DNA of 64,000 bases from SKHV01 sp963678565 (GCA_963678565.1 OY782875.1:1550001-1614000), one strand, 5' to 3'; positions 1 through 9,464 are shown, counted from the stretch's first letter. The notes: a model not told the origin generated them from the letters alone. A program made the numbers and translations.

Positions 1-2204
1 AACGTATACACGTTTTCGATCATTTAAAACAGGCAGTAGGTTTTGAAGGTTTTATTCATAAAAAATTTGTAGGTCAAAAACGATTCTCTCTCGAAGGTAC
101 AGAAACATTAATTCCAGCCTTAGATGCTGTGATTGAAAAGGGTGCTGAACTTGGAATAAAGGAATTTGTGATGGGTATGGCGCATCGTGGTCGACTAAAT
201 GTATTGGCCAACATTCTAAAAAAGCCCTATCAAAATATTTTCAGAGAATTTGTTGGGAAAGAGTATGTCGGCGATATTGCCTTAGGTGATGTGAAATATC
301 ACTTGGGTTATGAAAATTTAGTGAAAACTGACGCTGGTTCTGATGTACAATTAAGTTTGCTGCCCAATCCATCTCATCTCGAAACGGTTGGTCCGGTAAC
401 GGAAGGAATGGCTCGTTCTCGAATCGATTCTCGTTATGATGGCGACAACAGTAAGTTGGCTCCAATTATTATTCATGGCGATGCGGCAATTGCGGCTCAA
501 GGCGTGGTTTACGAAGTGGTTCAGATGGCAAATCTCCCGGGATATAAAACTGGAGGAACAGTGCACTTAGTTGTGAATAACCAAGTTGGATTTACAACTA
601 ATTATCTCGATGCCCGATCAAGTACCTATTGTACCGATATTGCTAAAGTTACTCGTAGTCCGGTTTTTCATGTAAACGGTGATGATGTAGAAGCATTAAT
701 TTACACCGTTAAAATGGCTATGGAATTTCGCCAAAAGTTTAAAAGCGATGTTTTTATCGATATTTTATCGTATCGTAAATACGGGCACAACGAAGGGGAT
801 GAACCTCGTTTCACTCAACCTTTGTTGTATAAAGCAATTAATAAGCATCCCAATCCACGAGATATATATGCACAAAAACTAGTGGATTCTAAGGTAGCAA
901 CGAATAAAGAATTAAAAGAAAAGATAAATACTTTCGATAATCATCTTGAAGATGAATTAGAGAAATCAAAAGAGTCGAATAAGCTTAATATTCAGAAGTT
1001 TTTAGTCAAGGAATATAGCAAGATTGACAGGCCCAAAGGCAAGGAAATTTTCAATCCGGTACATACTGGGATTGAAATGAATAAATTGAAATTGGTGGCC
1101 GATCAGTTATTAGATATGCCAAAAGATCGAAACTTCTTTAGAAAAGCATTGAAAATTGTTGCCGACCGTAAAAATATGGTCGAAAATAATAAGCTCGACT
1201 GGGCTATGTGCGAATTATTGGCTTATGGTTCGCTGGTCACCGAAGGGCATCCGGTTCGCTTAAGTGGGCAGGATTCTCAACGCGGAACCTTTGCGCATCG
1301 TCATGCGGCTTTTGTAGAAGAAGACACCGGCAATCGATATTATCCATTAAATGATTTACATCCTGGTCAACCGCATTTTCATATTTTTAACTCCTTGCTT
1401 TCCGAGTATGGGGTGCTAGGGTTTGAATATGGGTATGCTTTGGCAATGCCCGATGTATTAACAATTTGGGAAGCTCAATTTGGCGATTTTAGTAATGTAG
1501 CTCAGGTAATAACCGATCAATACATTACTTCGGCATCTGAAAAATGGGGGATCAACAATGGATTAGTCATGTATCTGCCTCATGGCTACGAAGGACAAGG
1601 CCCTGAGCACTCTAGCGCGCGTATCGAACGTTTCATTGCACAAGCAACCAACAATAATTTACAGTTGATGAATATTACACATCCTGCTAATTTATTTCAT
1701 GCCTTGCGTCGTCAAATGATGTGGAACTATCGTATCCCATTAGTAATTTTTACTCCTAAAAGTTTATTGCGTCATCCAGAGGTAATAAGTAGCTTGGAAG
1801 AACTTTCTGAAGGTAAATTTATGGAATCAATCGATGATCCAATAGCTAATCCTGAAGAGGTAAAAACAGTGGTACTAACTACGGGGAAAATTTATTTCGA
1901 TTTATTGTCAAAACGCGAAGAACTTCAACGTGATGATGTGGCAATAATTCGAATTGAACAGCTTTATCCTTTCCCTGAAGATCAGGTTGTGGCTTATTTT
2001 AAAAAGTATAAAAATGCTATTCGAAAGATTTGGGTGCAGGATGAACCAGAAAATATGGGTGCTTGGCCATACATTCAACGTACTTACAATCGATGGAATT
2101 TGTGCGGAATTACCCGTCAGGAAAGTGCAAGTCCGGCAGGTGGATTAATGGAGCAACATAAAATAAGGTTAGATAAAATTTTAAACACAGTTTTTGAAGT
2201 ATAG
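1..2204 (+). CDS. sucA: 2-oxoglutarate dehydrogenase E1 component, 5' end outside window
   Basis: Thiamine-diphosphate-dependent E1 subunit of the 2-oxoglutarate dehydrogenase complex of the TCA cycle; it decarboxylates 2-oxoglutarate and passes the succinyl group to the E2 lipoyl arm. The reading frame is already open at base 3 and encodes the family signature KRFSLEGTETLIPALD before the first in-window start-like codon (GTG at 129), so the true start lies upstream. Visible motifs are GMAHRGRLNVLAN, NPSHLETVGPVTEG, the cofactor-binding stretch HGDAAIAAQG with NNQVGFTT, and the C-terminal transketolase-like half (SGQDSQRGTFAHRHA, GYEGQGPEHSSAR). sucB follows after 35 bp, so the two are very likely co-transcribed. 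The identification is secure; only the N-terminus is missing. Confidence 0.97.
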   Translation, partial: RIHVFDHLKQAVGFEGFIHKKFVGQKRFSLEGTETLIPALDAVIEKGAELGIKEFVMGMAHRGRLNVLANILKKPYQNIFREFVGKEYVGDIALGDVKYHLGYENLVKTDAGSDVQLSLLPNPSHLETVGPVTEGMARSRIDSRYDGDNSKLAPIIIHGDAAIAAQGVVYEVVQMANLPGYKTGGTVHLVVNNQVGFTTNYLDARSSTYCTDIAKVTRSPVFHVNGDDVEALIYTVKMAMEFRQKFKSDVFIDILSYRKYGHNEGDEPRFTQPLLYKAINKHPNPRDIYAQKLVDSKVATNKELKEKINTFDNHLEDELEKSKESNKLNIQKFLVKEYSKIDRPKGKEIFNPVHTGIEMNKLKLVADQLLDMPKDRNFFRKALKIVADRKNMVENNKLDWAMCELLAYGSLVTEGHPVRLSGQDSQRGTFAHRHAAFVEEDTGNRYYPLNDLHPGQPHFHIFNSLLSEYGVLGFEYGYALAMPDVLTIWEAQFGDFSNVAQVITDQYITSASEKWGINNGLVMYLPHGYEGQGPEHSSARIERFIAQATNNNLQLMNITHPANLFHALRRQMMWNYRIPLVIFTPKSLLRHPEVISSLEELSEGKFMESIDDPIANPEEVKTVVLTTGKIYFDLLSKREELQRDDVAIIRIEQLYPFPEDQVVAYFKKYKNAIRKIWVQDEPENMGAWPYIQRTYNRWNLCGITRQESASPAGGLMEQHKIRLDKILNTVFEV

Positions 2205-2239
2205 CAAACACTATAACCTAAGGATAAAGAATACAAACC

Positions 2240-3517
2240 ATGATAAAAGAAGTTAAAATACCCACACCCGGAGAATCGATTTCTGAGGTTGAAATAGCAG
2301 AATGGTTAGTTGAAGATGGCGCATATGTCGAGAAGAACGATGAGATTGCAGAAATTGAATCAGATAAAGCAACATTAGAATTGATTGCTGAAGAAAGTGG
2401 TGTAATAAGTATTAAAGCACCCGCTGGTGAAGCAATTGAAGTTGGAAGTATTGCTTGTACAATCGATACTGATGCCGAAGCTCCTGAAGGTAAAACTTCA
2501 GTAAAAGAGGAGGAAAAGATAGCTGAACCTGAATCAACACCTGAAAAAAAGGAACCCAAAGAACCAAAAACCGAGGAAAAAGCAACTACGAAAGAAAGTA
2601 GTTCTGAATACGATAAAGTGAAAATTACTCCAGTAGCATCAGAAGTGATGAAAGAAAACAATCTTTCTATTGATGATGTAATTAATGGATTACGTCGCAT
2701 TTCTAAAGATGATGTTCAACAAGTCATTGAGAGTAATGGAAGTAATAAAGGACCGCAGGCAGTTGAAATTCCCAAAGGCGATTTTAGTCGTGAGGAGTCA
2801 AGGGCCAAAATGACCATGCTGCGTCGAAGATTAAGTGAGCGTTTGGTAAGTGTGAAAAACGAAACCGCAATGCTAACGACCTTTAACGAAATTGACATGA
2901 GTTTTGTAATGGATTTGAGAAAAAAAATGCAAAGTCAGTTTATTGAAAAGCATGGTTTTAAAGTAGGTTTTATGGGCTTCTTCACCAAGGCAGTAAGTAT
3001 TGCCGCTCAGGAGTTCCCAAATGTTAACTCTCAAATTGATGGTGAAGAAATTGTTTCTCCTTCATATGTTGATGTGGGAATCGCAGTACAAACCCCCAAA
3101 GGTTTAATGGTACCCAATGTTCGAAATGCCGAATCGAAATCGGTTCCACAAATCGAATTGGATATAAAAAATTTAGCTGCCAAGGCACGTGATAAGAAGA
3201 TTAAAATGGAGGAGCTGGCAGGTGGAACAATTTCAATCACCAACGGTGGCGTATTTGGATCTTTGTTATCAACGCCAATTATCAATCCACCCCAATCTGC
3301 AATTCTTGGGATGCACAATATTGTTGAGCGACCAATTGCTGTGAATGGAGAAGTGAAAATTCGTCCTATGATGTACGTGGCACTTTCTTATGATCATCGA
3401 ATTATCGATGGTAAAGATTCGGTTGGATTTTTGGTGAAAGTGAAAGAATTAATAGAAAATCCGAATAAGATGGTTTATGGCGGAAAAGATCCGGCTGAAT
3501 TATTATTAGATTTATAA
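2240..3517 (+). CDS. sucB: Dihydrolipoyl succinyltransferase (E2) of 2-oxoglutarate dehydrogenase
   Basis: E2 core of the 2-oxoglutarate dehydrogenase complex; it transfers succinyl from its lipoyl arm to CoA. At 425 aa it has the normal length. Domains in order: N-terminal lipoyl domain (about 1-76) with the lipoylated lysine in IESDKATLEL; a charged Glu/Lys/Pro linker (about 80-125); the peripheral subunit-binding domain (KITPVASEVMKENNLSIDDV); and the catalytic domain with the active-site motif SYDHRIIDG near the C-terminus. It lies 35 bp behind sucA and a strong hairpin terminator follows. lipA, which makes the lipoyl cofactor, is 4 kb downstream on the same strand. Confidence 0.96.
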   Translation: MIKEVKIPTPGESISEVEIAEWLVEDGAYVEKNDEIAEIESDKATLELIAEESGVISIKAPAGEAIEVGSIACTIDTDAEAPEGKTSVKEEEKIAEPESTPEKKEPKEPKTEEKATTKESSSEYDKVKITPVASEVMKENNLSIDDVINGLRRISKDDVQQVIESNGSNKGPQAVEIPKGDFSREESRAKMTMLRRRLSERLVSVKNETAMLTTFNEIDMSFVMDLRKKMQSQFIEKHGFKVGFMGFFTKAVSIAAQEFPNVNSQIDGEEIVSPSYVDVGIAVQTPKGLMVPNVRNAESKSVPQIELDIKNLAAKARDKKIKMEELAGGTISITNGGVFGSLLSTPIINPPQSAILGMHNIVERPIAVNGEVKIRPMMYVALSYDHRIIDGKDSVGFLVKVKELIENPNKMVYGGKDPAELLLDL

Positions 3518-3540
3518 TTGGATTTAGATTAATGACAGCA

Positions 3541-3580
3541 AAAAGCATATTGGTTTTACAACTTATATGCTTTTATTTTT
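3541..3580 (+). terminator. Rho-independent terminator after sucAB
   Basis: AAAAGCATAT and ATATGCTTTT form a perfect 10-bp stem around a loop of about 14 nt, followed by a T-rich run (TTTTATTTTTTATT). It lies 23 bp after the sucB stop. The A-run on the other side means it could also serve the convergent gene at 3594-3995. Confidence 0.85.
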
Positions 3581-3593
3581 TATTGGCGTTTCA

Positions 3594-3995
3594 TTAATCA
3601 AACTCATCGTAGATAAATTCTTTTAAAAGATTTCTATCAACTTTCTTTGGATCCCATTCTTCAACTAATTGAGCATTGCTTGTATGGTTCCATACATAAA
3701 CCCAAACATTTTGTTTTGCTCCATATATATTAATCGATGTTTCTATTCGTTTATATTCATCACCTTCATATTCATCTAAAGTGCTCATTTGTTGTTCGTT
3801 TATTTCAAAAATGAGCCCTTCAACTGTCGCGTTTTTTCGCACATCTATGGCAGGATAAATTTTAAACTTTCCCGCTTCAAAAATCCTAAATCGATGATAA
3901 TTCATCAAAGTCGTTTTAATTCCGATAGAATCTCTAAAGAATATTGAGCCAATTTCTGGAAACATCAAAGTTCCATAAACAAATAAATAGGCCAT
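3594..3995 (-). CDS. Gamma-glutamylcyclotransferase (AIG2-like) family protein
   Basis: Small cytoplasmic protein of the gamma-glutamylcyclotransferase/AIG2 superfamily, whose members cyclise gamma-glutamyl amines or amino acids. It is about 133 aa, typical for the fold. The N-terminus reads AYLFVYGTLM, the classical substrate-loop signature YGTLM. The conserved acidic position appears in LDEYEGDEYKR, where the first Glu of DEYEG fits the usual catalytic glutamate. I chose the ATG at 3995 over an in-frame TTG at 4004, because MAYLFVYGTL is the normal start of the family. It stands alone, convergent with sucB; the exact substrate cannot be told. Confidence 0.85.
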   Translation of the reverse strand: MAYLFVYGTLMFPEIGSIFFRDSIGIKTTLMNYHRFRIFEAGKFKIYPAIDVRKNATVEGLIFEINEQQMSTLDEYEGDEYKRIETSINIYGAKQNVWVYVWNHTSNAQLVEEWDPKKVDRNLLKEFIYDEFD

Positions 3996-4041
3996 AAAGA
4001 TCAATTTTATTCCTTATCCTACTAAAATAATTGTTTGTAAG

Positions 4042-4072
4042 TTGCTAAATCAATTTTCCTGAAATATTTTTG
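4042..4072 (+). promoter_or_regulatory. Bacteroidota-type promoter for the DUF4268-CYTH operon
   Basis: A TTG (4042-4044) is separated by 20 bp from TATTTTTG (4065-4072), a perfect match to the TAnnTTTG -7 box of this phylum with a plausible -33 element. Transcription would begin around 4079, about 10 nt before the GTG start at 4089, which supports that start. Confidence 0.6.
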
Positions 4073-4088
4073 TCGAAATTTTGGCTTA

Positions 4089-4544
4089 GTGTATTCGAAA
4101 AAAGAAAAAAGAGATTTAATTCAACGATTTTGGATTGAATTCGATAATTATTGTTCCGAGATAGAGCATTTAAAATATCGAAGGCGAAAATGGATATTGC
4201 ACAAAACCAAAGTACCTAAAGTACATTTGTTGTTTGATTTGAACAGAAGTGGAGTTGAAGTAGCCATTGAGTTGTCGCATCGAAATGAGTTAAAGCGTTT
4301 GGATGTTTATGATAAGCTTAGTGATTATAAAGTTATATTAGAAGATGATTTTGAAGATGGTTTAATTTGGGAGCCTGATTATATTCGTGAAAATGGCATT
4401 GCTGTTGCACGTATTTTTGTGAAAAAAGAAGGTGTAGACTTTCATCGTCAGAATTGCTGGCCAACAATTTTTCAATTTATGGCATCAAATATGTATAAGT
4501 TGGAACATAATTTTTTACAGATTCGGGAGTTAATTCAAGAGTAG
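4089..4544 (+). CDS. DUF4268 family protein
   Basis: A 151-aa protein resembling the DUF4268 family, a domain found alone or at the C-terminus of restriction-like or DNA-associated proteins; the function is unknown. Visible features are an aromatic/basic N-terminus (FWIEFDNYCSEIEHLKYRRR), a central strand-rich core containing VEVAIELSHRNE, and a C-terminal segment ending in a possible helix. There is no signal peptide or membrane segment, so it is probably cytoplasmic. The start is GTG, supported by a promoter 17 bp upstream. The stop codon abuts the start of the CYTH gene, so the two are translationally coupled. Confidence 0.75.
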   Translation: MYSKKEKRDLIQRFWIEFDNYCSEIEHLKYRRRKWILHKTKVPKVHLLFDLNRSGVEVAIELSHRNELKRLDVYDKLSDYKVILEDDFEDGLIWEPDYIRENGIAVARIFVKKEGVDFHRQNCWPTIFQFMASNMYKLEHNFLQIRELIQE

Positions 4545-5009
4545 ATGGCAAAAGAGATCGAAAGGAAGTTTTTGGTAAATACCGAAATTTGGCAACCAGG
4601 GGGGACTGCCAAAAAAATGAAACAAGCCTATTTAAATATTCAACCAGAGAAAATTATTCGAATTAGAACCTCAAATGACAAGGCTTACTTAACAATTAAA
4701 GGGAAAGTACGTGGCATTAGTAGAGATGAATACGAGTATGAAATTCTATACGCTGATGCTTTGGAATTGTTTGAACTTTGCGAAGGAAAAACTGTTGAAA
4801 AAACAAGATGGGTAAAAGAAATTAAAGGAAAAGTTTGGGAGGTTGATGTTTTCGAAGGCGAGAATGAAGGCTTAGTTGTTGCTGAAATTGAGTTGAAAAA
4901 CGAAGACGAAGTATTTTATAAACCAAATTGGTTACTAGAGGAAGTAAGCACCAATACATGTTATTACAATTTCTATTTGTCAAAGCATCCATATAAAACT
5001 TGGAAGTAA
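4545..5009 (+). CDS. CYTH domain triphosphate tunnel metalloenzyme
   Basis: Class IV adenylate cyclase/thiamine-triphosphatase (CYTH) fold protein of 154 aa. It opens with MAKEIERKFLV, the ExExK signature that binds triphosphate and metal. Further tunnel residues are seen in IIRIRTSNDKAYLTIKGK and in EIEYE-like strands (YEYEIL, EIELKNEDE). Bacterial members mostly hydrolyse inorganic tripolyphosphate or have unknown substrates, so a cyclase role should not be assumed. The gene starts directly after the DUF4268 stop codon. It is complete and of normal length. Confidence 0.9.
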   Translation: MAKEIERKFLVNTEIWQPGGTAKKMKQAYLNIQPEKIIRIRTSNDKAYLTIKGKVRGISRDEYEYEILYADALELFELCEGKTVEKTRWVKEIKGKVWEVDVFEGENEGLVVAEIELKNEDEVFYKPNWLLEEVSTNTCYYNFYLSKHPYKTWK

Positions 5010-5028
5010 TTACTGATAATATTTTTTT

Positions 5029-6990
5029 ATGAAGCGAATAATATTTGTTATTGCTGTTGTTTTCATTTCTAAGCTCACTTTTGCAGAATCTGATTCTATC
5101 AAAACACCTGATAGTACACATGTTTATTTAAGTACCTTACGTCAAATTGTCGAAAGTCCGGAGTGGGTACCCAGCGATTCTGCCAATTATCGTCGTTTCA
5201 ATATTTTATTGGAACATTTGTTGGATGAAAAGTTGGAGGACGTTGTACAGAATTTAGAGGCCGAATCTACTTATCAACCAGCTCTCTTTAGTCGCGATAC
5301 TTCAGATGTCCCGGATAACATTATTATCCCCGGTTCACTTTCAGATGATTTTGTTGAGCATGGATTAGATTCAATCGAATCCCTAATTACTAGTAGAATC
5401 CCAATTGATTCAATAGTGGTTCCCGACGAAGCTTATGCCGGGATGTATGCAAAACTTGATTTCGTTTGGGCAGGAGAATATGTTGAATTGGCTAAGGATA
5501 GTTTAATTGAAATGCCCGATACGATTCGTACAAGTTTGTTGAATGATAGCCTAAGTCAATTGGACGTTGCGCTTCCACAAAATATGGATAGTGCAAAAGT
5601 TGCTGTGCTCGATTCCATTCGTACGCAATATAATAATGAGCTAATTAAAGTTTATCGCGATTCTGTTTTGGTTAATTATAGAATAAACTATATTGAGTCG
5701 AAAATTAAGGAAAAGCAGCAAGCTTTTCTTGATTCTGTTCGAGAGGTAAACCAGCAGGCATTGATCGAATTCAATCAACAGGAGATTGACTCTTTGAATA
5801 ATTGGGCTTGGAATAATTTGCAACCGGTTCTTGAAAAAGTAAAACGCGAGCCCAATATGATCACTATTTATAATATGAGAAACGATTCATCAGTATTGGC
5901 ATTGCAGTACGATGAAAGTTGGTATGAATGGTTTTACATAAAGAACATGCAAAACGATTCAATTGGGCTAAAGATTATCAATGTCGATCGCGATAAATTA
6001 AAAATTTATGTTGATGAATCGGTTAATCTTTCAAAGATCGTTCAAAAAACACGAGCTGATGTTACTCATTTGATTCCTGAGCAGCAGCTTTCTTTTGAGT
6101 TGCATAAACCAATATATCTCGAAATAGTTACGAACCCTTGGAGTTTTGGAGGAAAAGCTTATGCAGGGTTTACACAAACCTATATAAATGACTACTGGGC
6201 AAAAGGTGGAAGTACTTCCGCATCTGCACTTGCAACCTTTAAGTATTATGTAAACTATTTGCGCGAAAAAGTAAAATGGGAAAATTCAGCGGATTCAAAG
6301 CTGGGCTTGGTTTATTATCTGCCTGATGAGGAGGAAGCTGAATCGGAGAATACACGAAATTATCATAAGAATTCCGACAATATTGACTTGAATTCAAAAC
6401 TGGGTATTTCGGCCTTTAAGAACTGGTATTATAGTACCGAGTTTGTCTTTAAAACTCAATTATTCAGAGGCTATAAAAACAAAGAAGCAACTGAACCTCA
6501 ATCGAGCTTTTTTGCACCCGCATATCTTAACTTCTCAATTGGTTTAGATTATAAACCCAATAAGCAATTGTCGCTGATGTTATCGCCCTTTACCTTGAAA
6601 ACCACTTATGTGAAAGAGCATGAGTTAATTGACGAAACACGTTATGGTTTAGTTGAAGGTGACACTAAAAAGACGAGAATGGGTATTTCAGGAACATTTA
6701 AACACAAGCGCGAAATCTTCGAAGATGTAAACATCGATACCGACAATCGAGTATTCATAAATTTAAGTAAAAACAAAGATGGCGAAAGTCAATGGGACAA
6801 GTTTCCCGATTTAGATAGTGAAACTACCATCGATTTTAAAGTGAATCAGTTTATCAGTACCCAAATAAACTTTCACTTTATATATGATAAAGATATCGTA
6901 TCAAAATGGACGGTGGATGGCGAAGAGCAAACCGGGACAAAACTTCAAGTAAAAGAATTTGTTACCTTAGGGCTAACCTATAAATTTTAA
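5029..6990 (+). CDS. DUF3078 outer-membrane protein with long N-terminal extension
   Basis: Secreted or outer-membrane protein of the Bacteroidota DUF3078 family. A signal peptide is visible (MKRIIFVIAVVFISKLTFAES). Residues about 365-653 form the DUF3078 region: WSFGGKAYAGFTQTYINDYW, then alternating aromatic strands, ending with Tyr-Lys-Phe, typical of a beta-barrel C-terminus recognised by BAM. The preceding 340 residues are unusual: acidic, with many DSI/DSV/DSL triplets and a probable coiled-coil (IESKIKEKQQAFLDSVREV). Many family members are about half this length and lack such a region. It is followed within 6 bp by the START-like gene. Function is unknown; a periplasmic spacer or partner-binding role for the N-terminal part is a guess. 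Confidence 0.8.
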   Translation: MKRIIFVIAVVFISKLTFAESDSIKTPDSTHVYLSTLRQIVESPEWVPSDSANYRRFNILLEHLLDEKLEDVVQNLEAESTYQPALFSRDTSDVPDNIIIPGSLSDDFVEHGLDSIESLITSRIPIDSIVVPDEAYAGMYAKLDFVWAGEYVELAKDSLIEMPDTIRTSLLNDSLSQLDVALPQNMDSAKVAVLDSIRTQYNNELIKVYRDSVLVNYRINYIESKIKEKQQAFLDSVREVNQQALIEFNQQEIDSLNNWAWNNLQPVLEKVKREPNMITIYNMRNDSSVLALQYDESWYEWFYIKNMQNDSIGLKIINVDRDKLKIYVDESVNLSKIVQKTRADVTHLIPEQQLSFELHKPIYLEIVTNPWSFGGKAYAGFTQTYINDYWAKGGSTSASALATFKYYVNYLREKVKWENSADSKLGLVYYLPDEEEAESENTRNYHKNSDNIDLNSKLGISAFKNWYYSTEFVFKTQLFRGYKNKEATEPQSSFFAPAYLNFSIGLDYKPNKQLSLMLSPFTLKTTYVKEHELIDETRYGLVEGDTKKTRMGISGTFKHKREIFEDVNIDTDNRVFINLSKNKDGESQWDKFPDLDSETTIDFKVNQFISTQINFHFIYDKDIVSKWTVDGEEQTGTKLQVKEFVTLGLTYKF

Positions 6991-6995
6991 GAACG

Positions 6996-7367
6996 ATGGA
7001 CTATAAAAAATACTTCCATTTGGAAGCAGAAGCTGCTGATATTTTTAATGCGCTGACCAATAAAGTAATGCTTGAAATTTGGACAGGTGAGTCAGTTCAA
7101 TTTGAGAAAAAAGAAAATACTGAGTTTTCAATTTGGGATGGTGCAATCGTTGGCCGAAATCTTGAGTTTATTGAAAACAAGTTGATTCGACAGATTTGGT
7201 ATTTTGAAGAGGTGGAATCAGAAGTTATTATCAAACTGCATCCTGCCAAAGGAGGTACCAGTGTTGAGGTACGTCATAACAACATCCCCGATGATGCATA
7301 TGAGAATATTACCTCCGGTTGGGAAGAAGATTACATGGGCTCGTTGGAAGAGCTTTTTAATGAATAA
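6996..7367 (+). CDS. START-like (AHSA1/SRPBCC-fold) protein
   Basis: A 123-aa cytoplasmic protein with the START/AHSA1-like helix-grip fold. It has an N-terminal strand/helix (MDYKKYFHLEAEAADIFNAL), a strand with ENTEFSIWDGAIVGRNLEF, a central IRQIWYFEE strand and a C-terminal long helix starting at ITSGWEEDYMGSLEELF. Such proteins are common in Bacteroidota beside DUF3078 genes, but no reaction is established; the fold usually binds hydrophobic ligands. It begins 6 bp after the DUF3078 stop, so the two are probably co-transcribed. Confidence 0.8.
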   Translation: MDYKKYFHLEAEAADIFNALTNKVMLEIWTGESVQFEKKENTEFSIWDGAIVGRNLEFIENKLIRQIWYFEEVESEVIIKLHPAKGGTSVEVRHNNIPDDAYENITSGWEEDYMGSLEELFNE

Positions 7368-7596
7368 TTGAACCAATTTGTTTAAGTGCATTTCCTGTTT
7401 TTGTTCTTGCTTGTTGCATTGCTTAATTTATTACGATACCAACTTGTGATGAATTTTACAATTCTCCTTTATCCAATCTCAATTTCCTTAAACCTTGTTT
7501 GCAAATTCTTGTTACTTCCTTAGAAAGATTAGATCAATATAAATAATCAGTTAAGATTGCTTATTTATTTTTTGAAAGAGAAAATTTTTATAAAAA

Positions 7597-8451
7597 ATGG
7601 AAGTAAGAAAACGACGCTTACCCAATTGGATGAAAACACCAATGCCGGGTGGCGAGAAATATTTAATGGTTAAGAAATTAACCAACGATCATAAATTAAA
7701 TACAATTTGTACCAGTGGAAATTGTCCGAATAGGGCAGAATGCTGGGGAGCAGGAACAGCAAGTTTCATGATTCTTGGCGAGAAATGTACAAGAAATTGT
7801 CGCTTCTGCGATGTGATTAATGATATTCCTAATCCGGTTGATTGGGAGGAACCCAAAAGATTAGCCGAAACAATTAAAACTTTGGAAATTAAACATGCTG
7901 TAATTACTTCAGTAGCGCGCGATGATTTAAAAGATGGTGGAGCTGAGTTTTGGGCATGTACAATTAAGGTACTAAAACAAGAAACTCCTGAAACAACACT
8001 CGAAGTACTTATTCCCGATTTTAATGCAAAAGACGAGGATGTACAAAAGGTGATTGATGCTAAACCAGAAGTTATTTCGCACAACATGGAAACTGTTCGG
8101 AGGTTAACCCCCAAAGTGCGTGACCGGGCTCGCTACAATCGTAGTCTACGAGTAATTGAACAGGTTTCAAAGTCTGGAATTGTTTCAAAATCTGGCATTA
8201 TGCTTGGATTGGGAGAAACCGATGAAGAAGTATATCAAACGATGGACGATTTACGAAATGCCGGTTGTAAAGTTTTAACGATTGGTCAGTATTTGGCACC
8301 TTCGGAACATCATTTGAGAATTGAAAAGTTTGTAGCACCTGAGGTTTTTAAACATTACAAACAAGTTGCCTTAGAAAAAGGATTTAGCATGGTTGAAAGT
8401 ACACCTTTGGTTCGTTCTTCTTATCATGCCGAATTGCATGTGAATGCATAA
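7597..8451 (+). CDS. lipA: Lipoyl synthase
   Basis: Radical-SAM enzyme that inserts two sulfur atoms into octanoyl-lysine to make lipoyl cofactor, needed by SucB at the start of the window. At 284 aa it has the usual length. Both iron-sulfur sites are seen: the auxiliary cluster cysteines in CTSGNCPNRAECW and the radical-SAM motif CTRNCRFC. The C-terminal substrate motif RSSYHAE is also present, with its serine ligand. It starts at ATG 7597 after 229 bp without a gene; the space after it (8452-8735) also holds nothing I recognise. It is a single-gene unit. Confidence 0.97.
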   Translation: MEVRKRRLPNWMKTPMPGGEKYLMVKKLTNDHKLNTICTSGNCPNRAECWGAGTASFMILGEKCTRNCRFCDVINDIPNPVDWEEPKRLAETIKTLEIKHAVITSVARDDLKDGGAEFWACTIKVLKQETPETTLEVLIPDFNAKDEDVQKVIDAKPEVISHNMETVRRLTPKVRDRARYNRSLRVIEQVSKSGIVSKSGIMLGLGETDEEVYQTMDDLRNAGCKVLTIGQYLAPSEHHLRIEKFVAPEVFKHYKQVALEKGFSMVESTPLVRSSYHAELHVNA

Positions 8452-8735
8452 ATTATTAGTATAGACAAGATAGAATTTGTATCTTATGTCTTGATTAATA
8501 AAGATTGTTGTTAGGTGATTTTTACTAGTTTCTTTAACTTAGATTACTCAAGTTTCAAACTGAATCAAAACACTTTTTAATCTTTACTCCATCGAAATTA
8601 AGGATGCGCATAATTTACTTAAATAATTAGATTTATTCTATGCCTCTCTTTTAGTTTTGTTTTCCTTTGAAGTTTAAAAAGGTCTAAATTGTCAAAGTGT
8701 TGCATTCAAGCAACAATCTGCAAATTGTAAAATAA

Positions 8736-9395
8736 ATGAAAGATAAAATACAAAGTAAAGTAATTGAAATCAAGTCAGTTACCGATTCAACTTACTTATT
8801 ACGTTTAGAACGAAATGGATTTGAATTTAGAGCAGGGCAATATCTTGTTCTAAGTATTCCGGGAGATCGCAAAGCCAGAGAATATTCAATTTATAGTTCG
8901 GAGCAAGATCCATACATCGATTTGTTAATAAAAGAGGTCGATCCAGGGGGCGAGGTTTCAAAAGACCTTCGTCATTTGAAAGTTGGTACAGCGGTTCAAA
9001 TCTCCGGACCGTTTGGCTTTTTCATCGTTAAAGATGAAGTAATCGAAAAGAAACAACCCATTGTTTTTGTTGCTACCGGAACAGGAATTTCACCATTTCG
9101 AAGTATTATTCGTTCTTATCCCAATTTAAATTATAAAATCATTCATGGGGTGCGATCGGCAAATGAAGCATATCATACTGAAGATTATCCCAAGGAAAAA
9201 TTTGTTTTATGTACTTCGCGAGACGATAATGGGGACTATAAATGTAGGGTAACCGATTATTTGAATGATCAGCCCATCAATAAAAATGCGCTTTATTACT
9301 TATGTGGAAATTCAGCAATGGTTGATCAAGTTACCGATTTTCTAGAGGAAAATGATTTTCCATTGGAGCAAATAAAAACTGAAATATTCTTTTAA
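8736..9395 (+). CDS. FAD-binding oxidoreductase (ferredoxin-NADP reductase family)
   Basis: A 219-aa flavoprotein reductase with a FAD-binding barrel followed by an NAD(P)-binding domain. The FAD site is visible as REYSIYSS, matching the RxYS(T/S) signature. The NAD(P) site begins with VFVATGTGISPFRSI, the GTGxxP loop, and the C-terminal segment has CGNSAMVD. There is no 2Fe-2S ferredoxin domain, so it needs an external redox partner. The start at 8736 is ATG. A strong terminator 24 bp after the stop separates it from the next gene. Substrate unknown. Confidence 0.88.
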   Translation: MKDKIQSKVIEIKSVTDSTYLLRLERNGFEFRAGQYLVLSIPGDRKAREYSIYSSEQDPYIDLLIKEVDPGGEVSKDLRHLKVGTAVQISGPFGFFIVKDEVIEKKQPIVFVATGTGISPFRSIIRSYPNLNYKIIHGVRSANEAYHTEDYPKEKFVLCTSRDDNGDYKCRVTDYLNDQPINKNALYYLCGNSAMVDQVTDFLEENDFPLEQIKTEIFF

Positions 9396-9418
9396 AAAAA
9401 GAAATTAGTAGCTACTAG

Positions 9419-9464
9419 AAAGAGTCACATTTTTGCAGAAGCAGATTGTGACTCTTTGCTTTTA
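9419..9464 (+). terminator. Rho-independent terminator after the reductase gene
   Basis: AAAGAGTCACA pairs perfectly over 11 bp with TGTGACTCTTT across a 17-nt loop and is followed by GCTTTTATG. The 3' arm overlaps the -33 region of the next promoter, so one transcript ends where the next begins. Confidence 0.8.

Noticed and set aside
2218..2700. A 160-codon open frame opposite sucB
   Set aside because: Antisense shadow of the lipoyl domain and the Glu/Lys-rich linker, which reads as a Ser-rich, Phe-rich sequence on the other strand.
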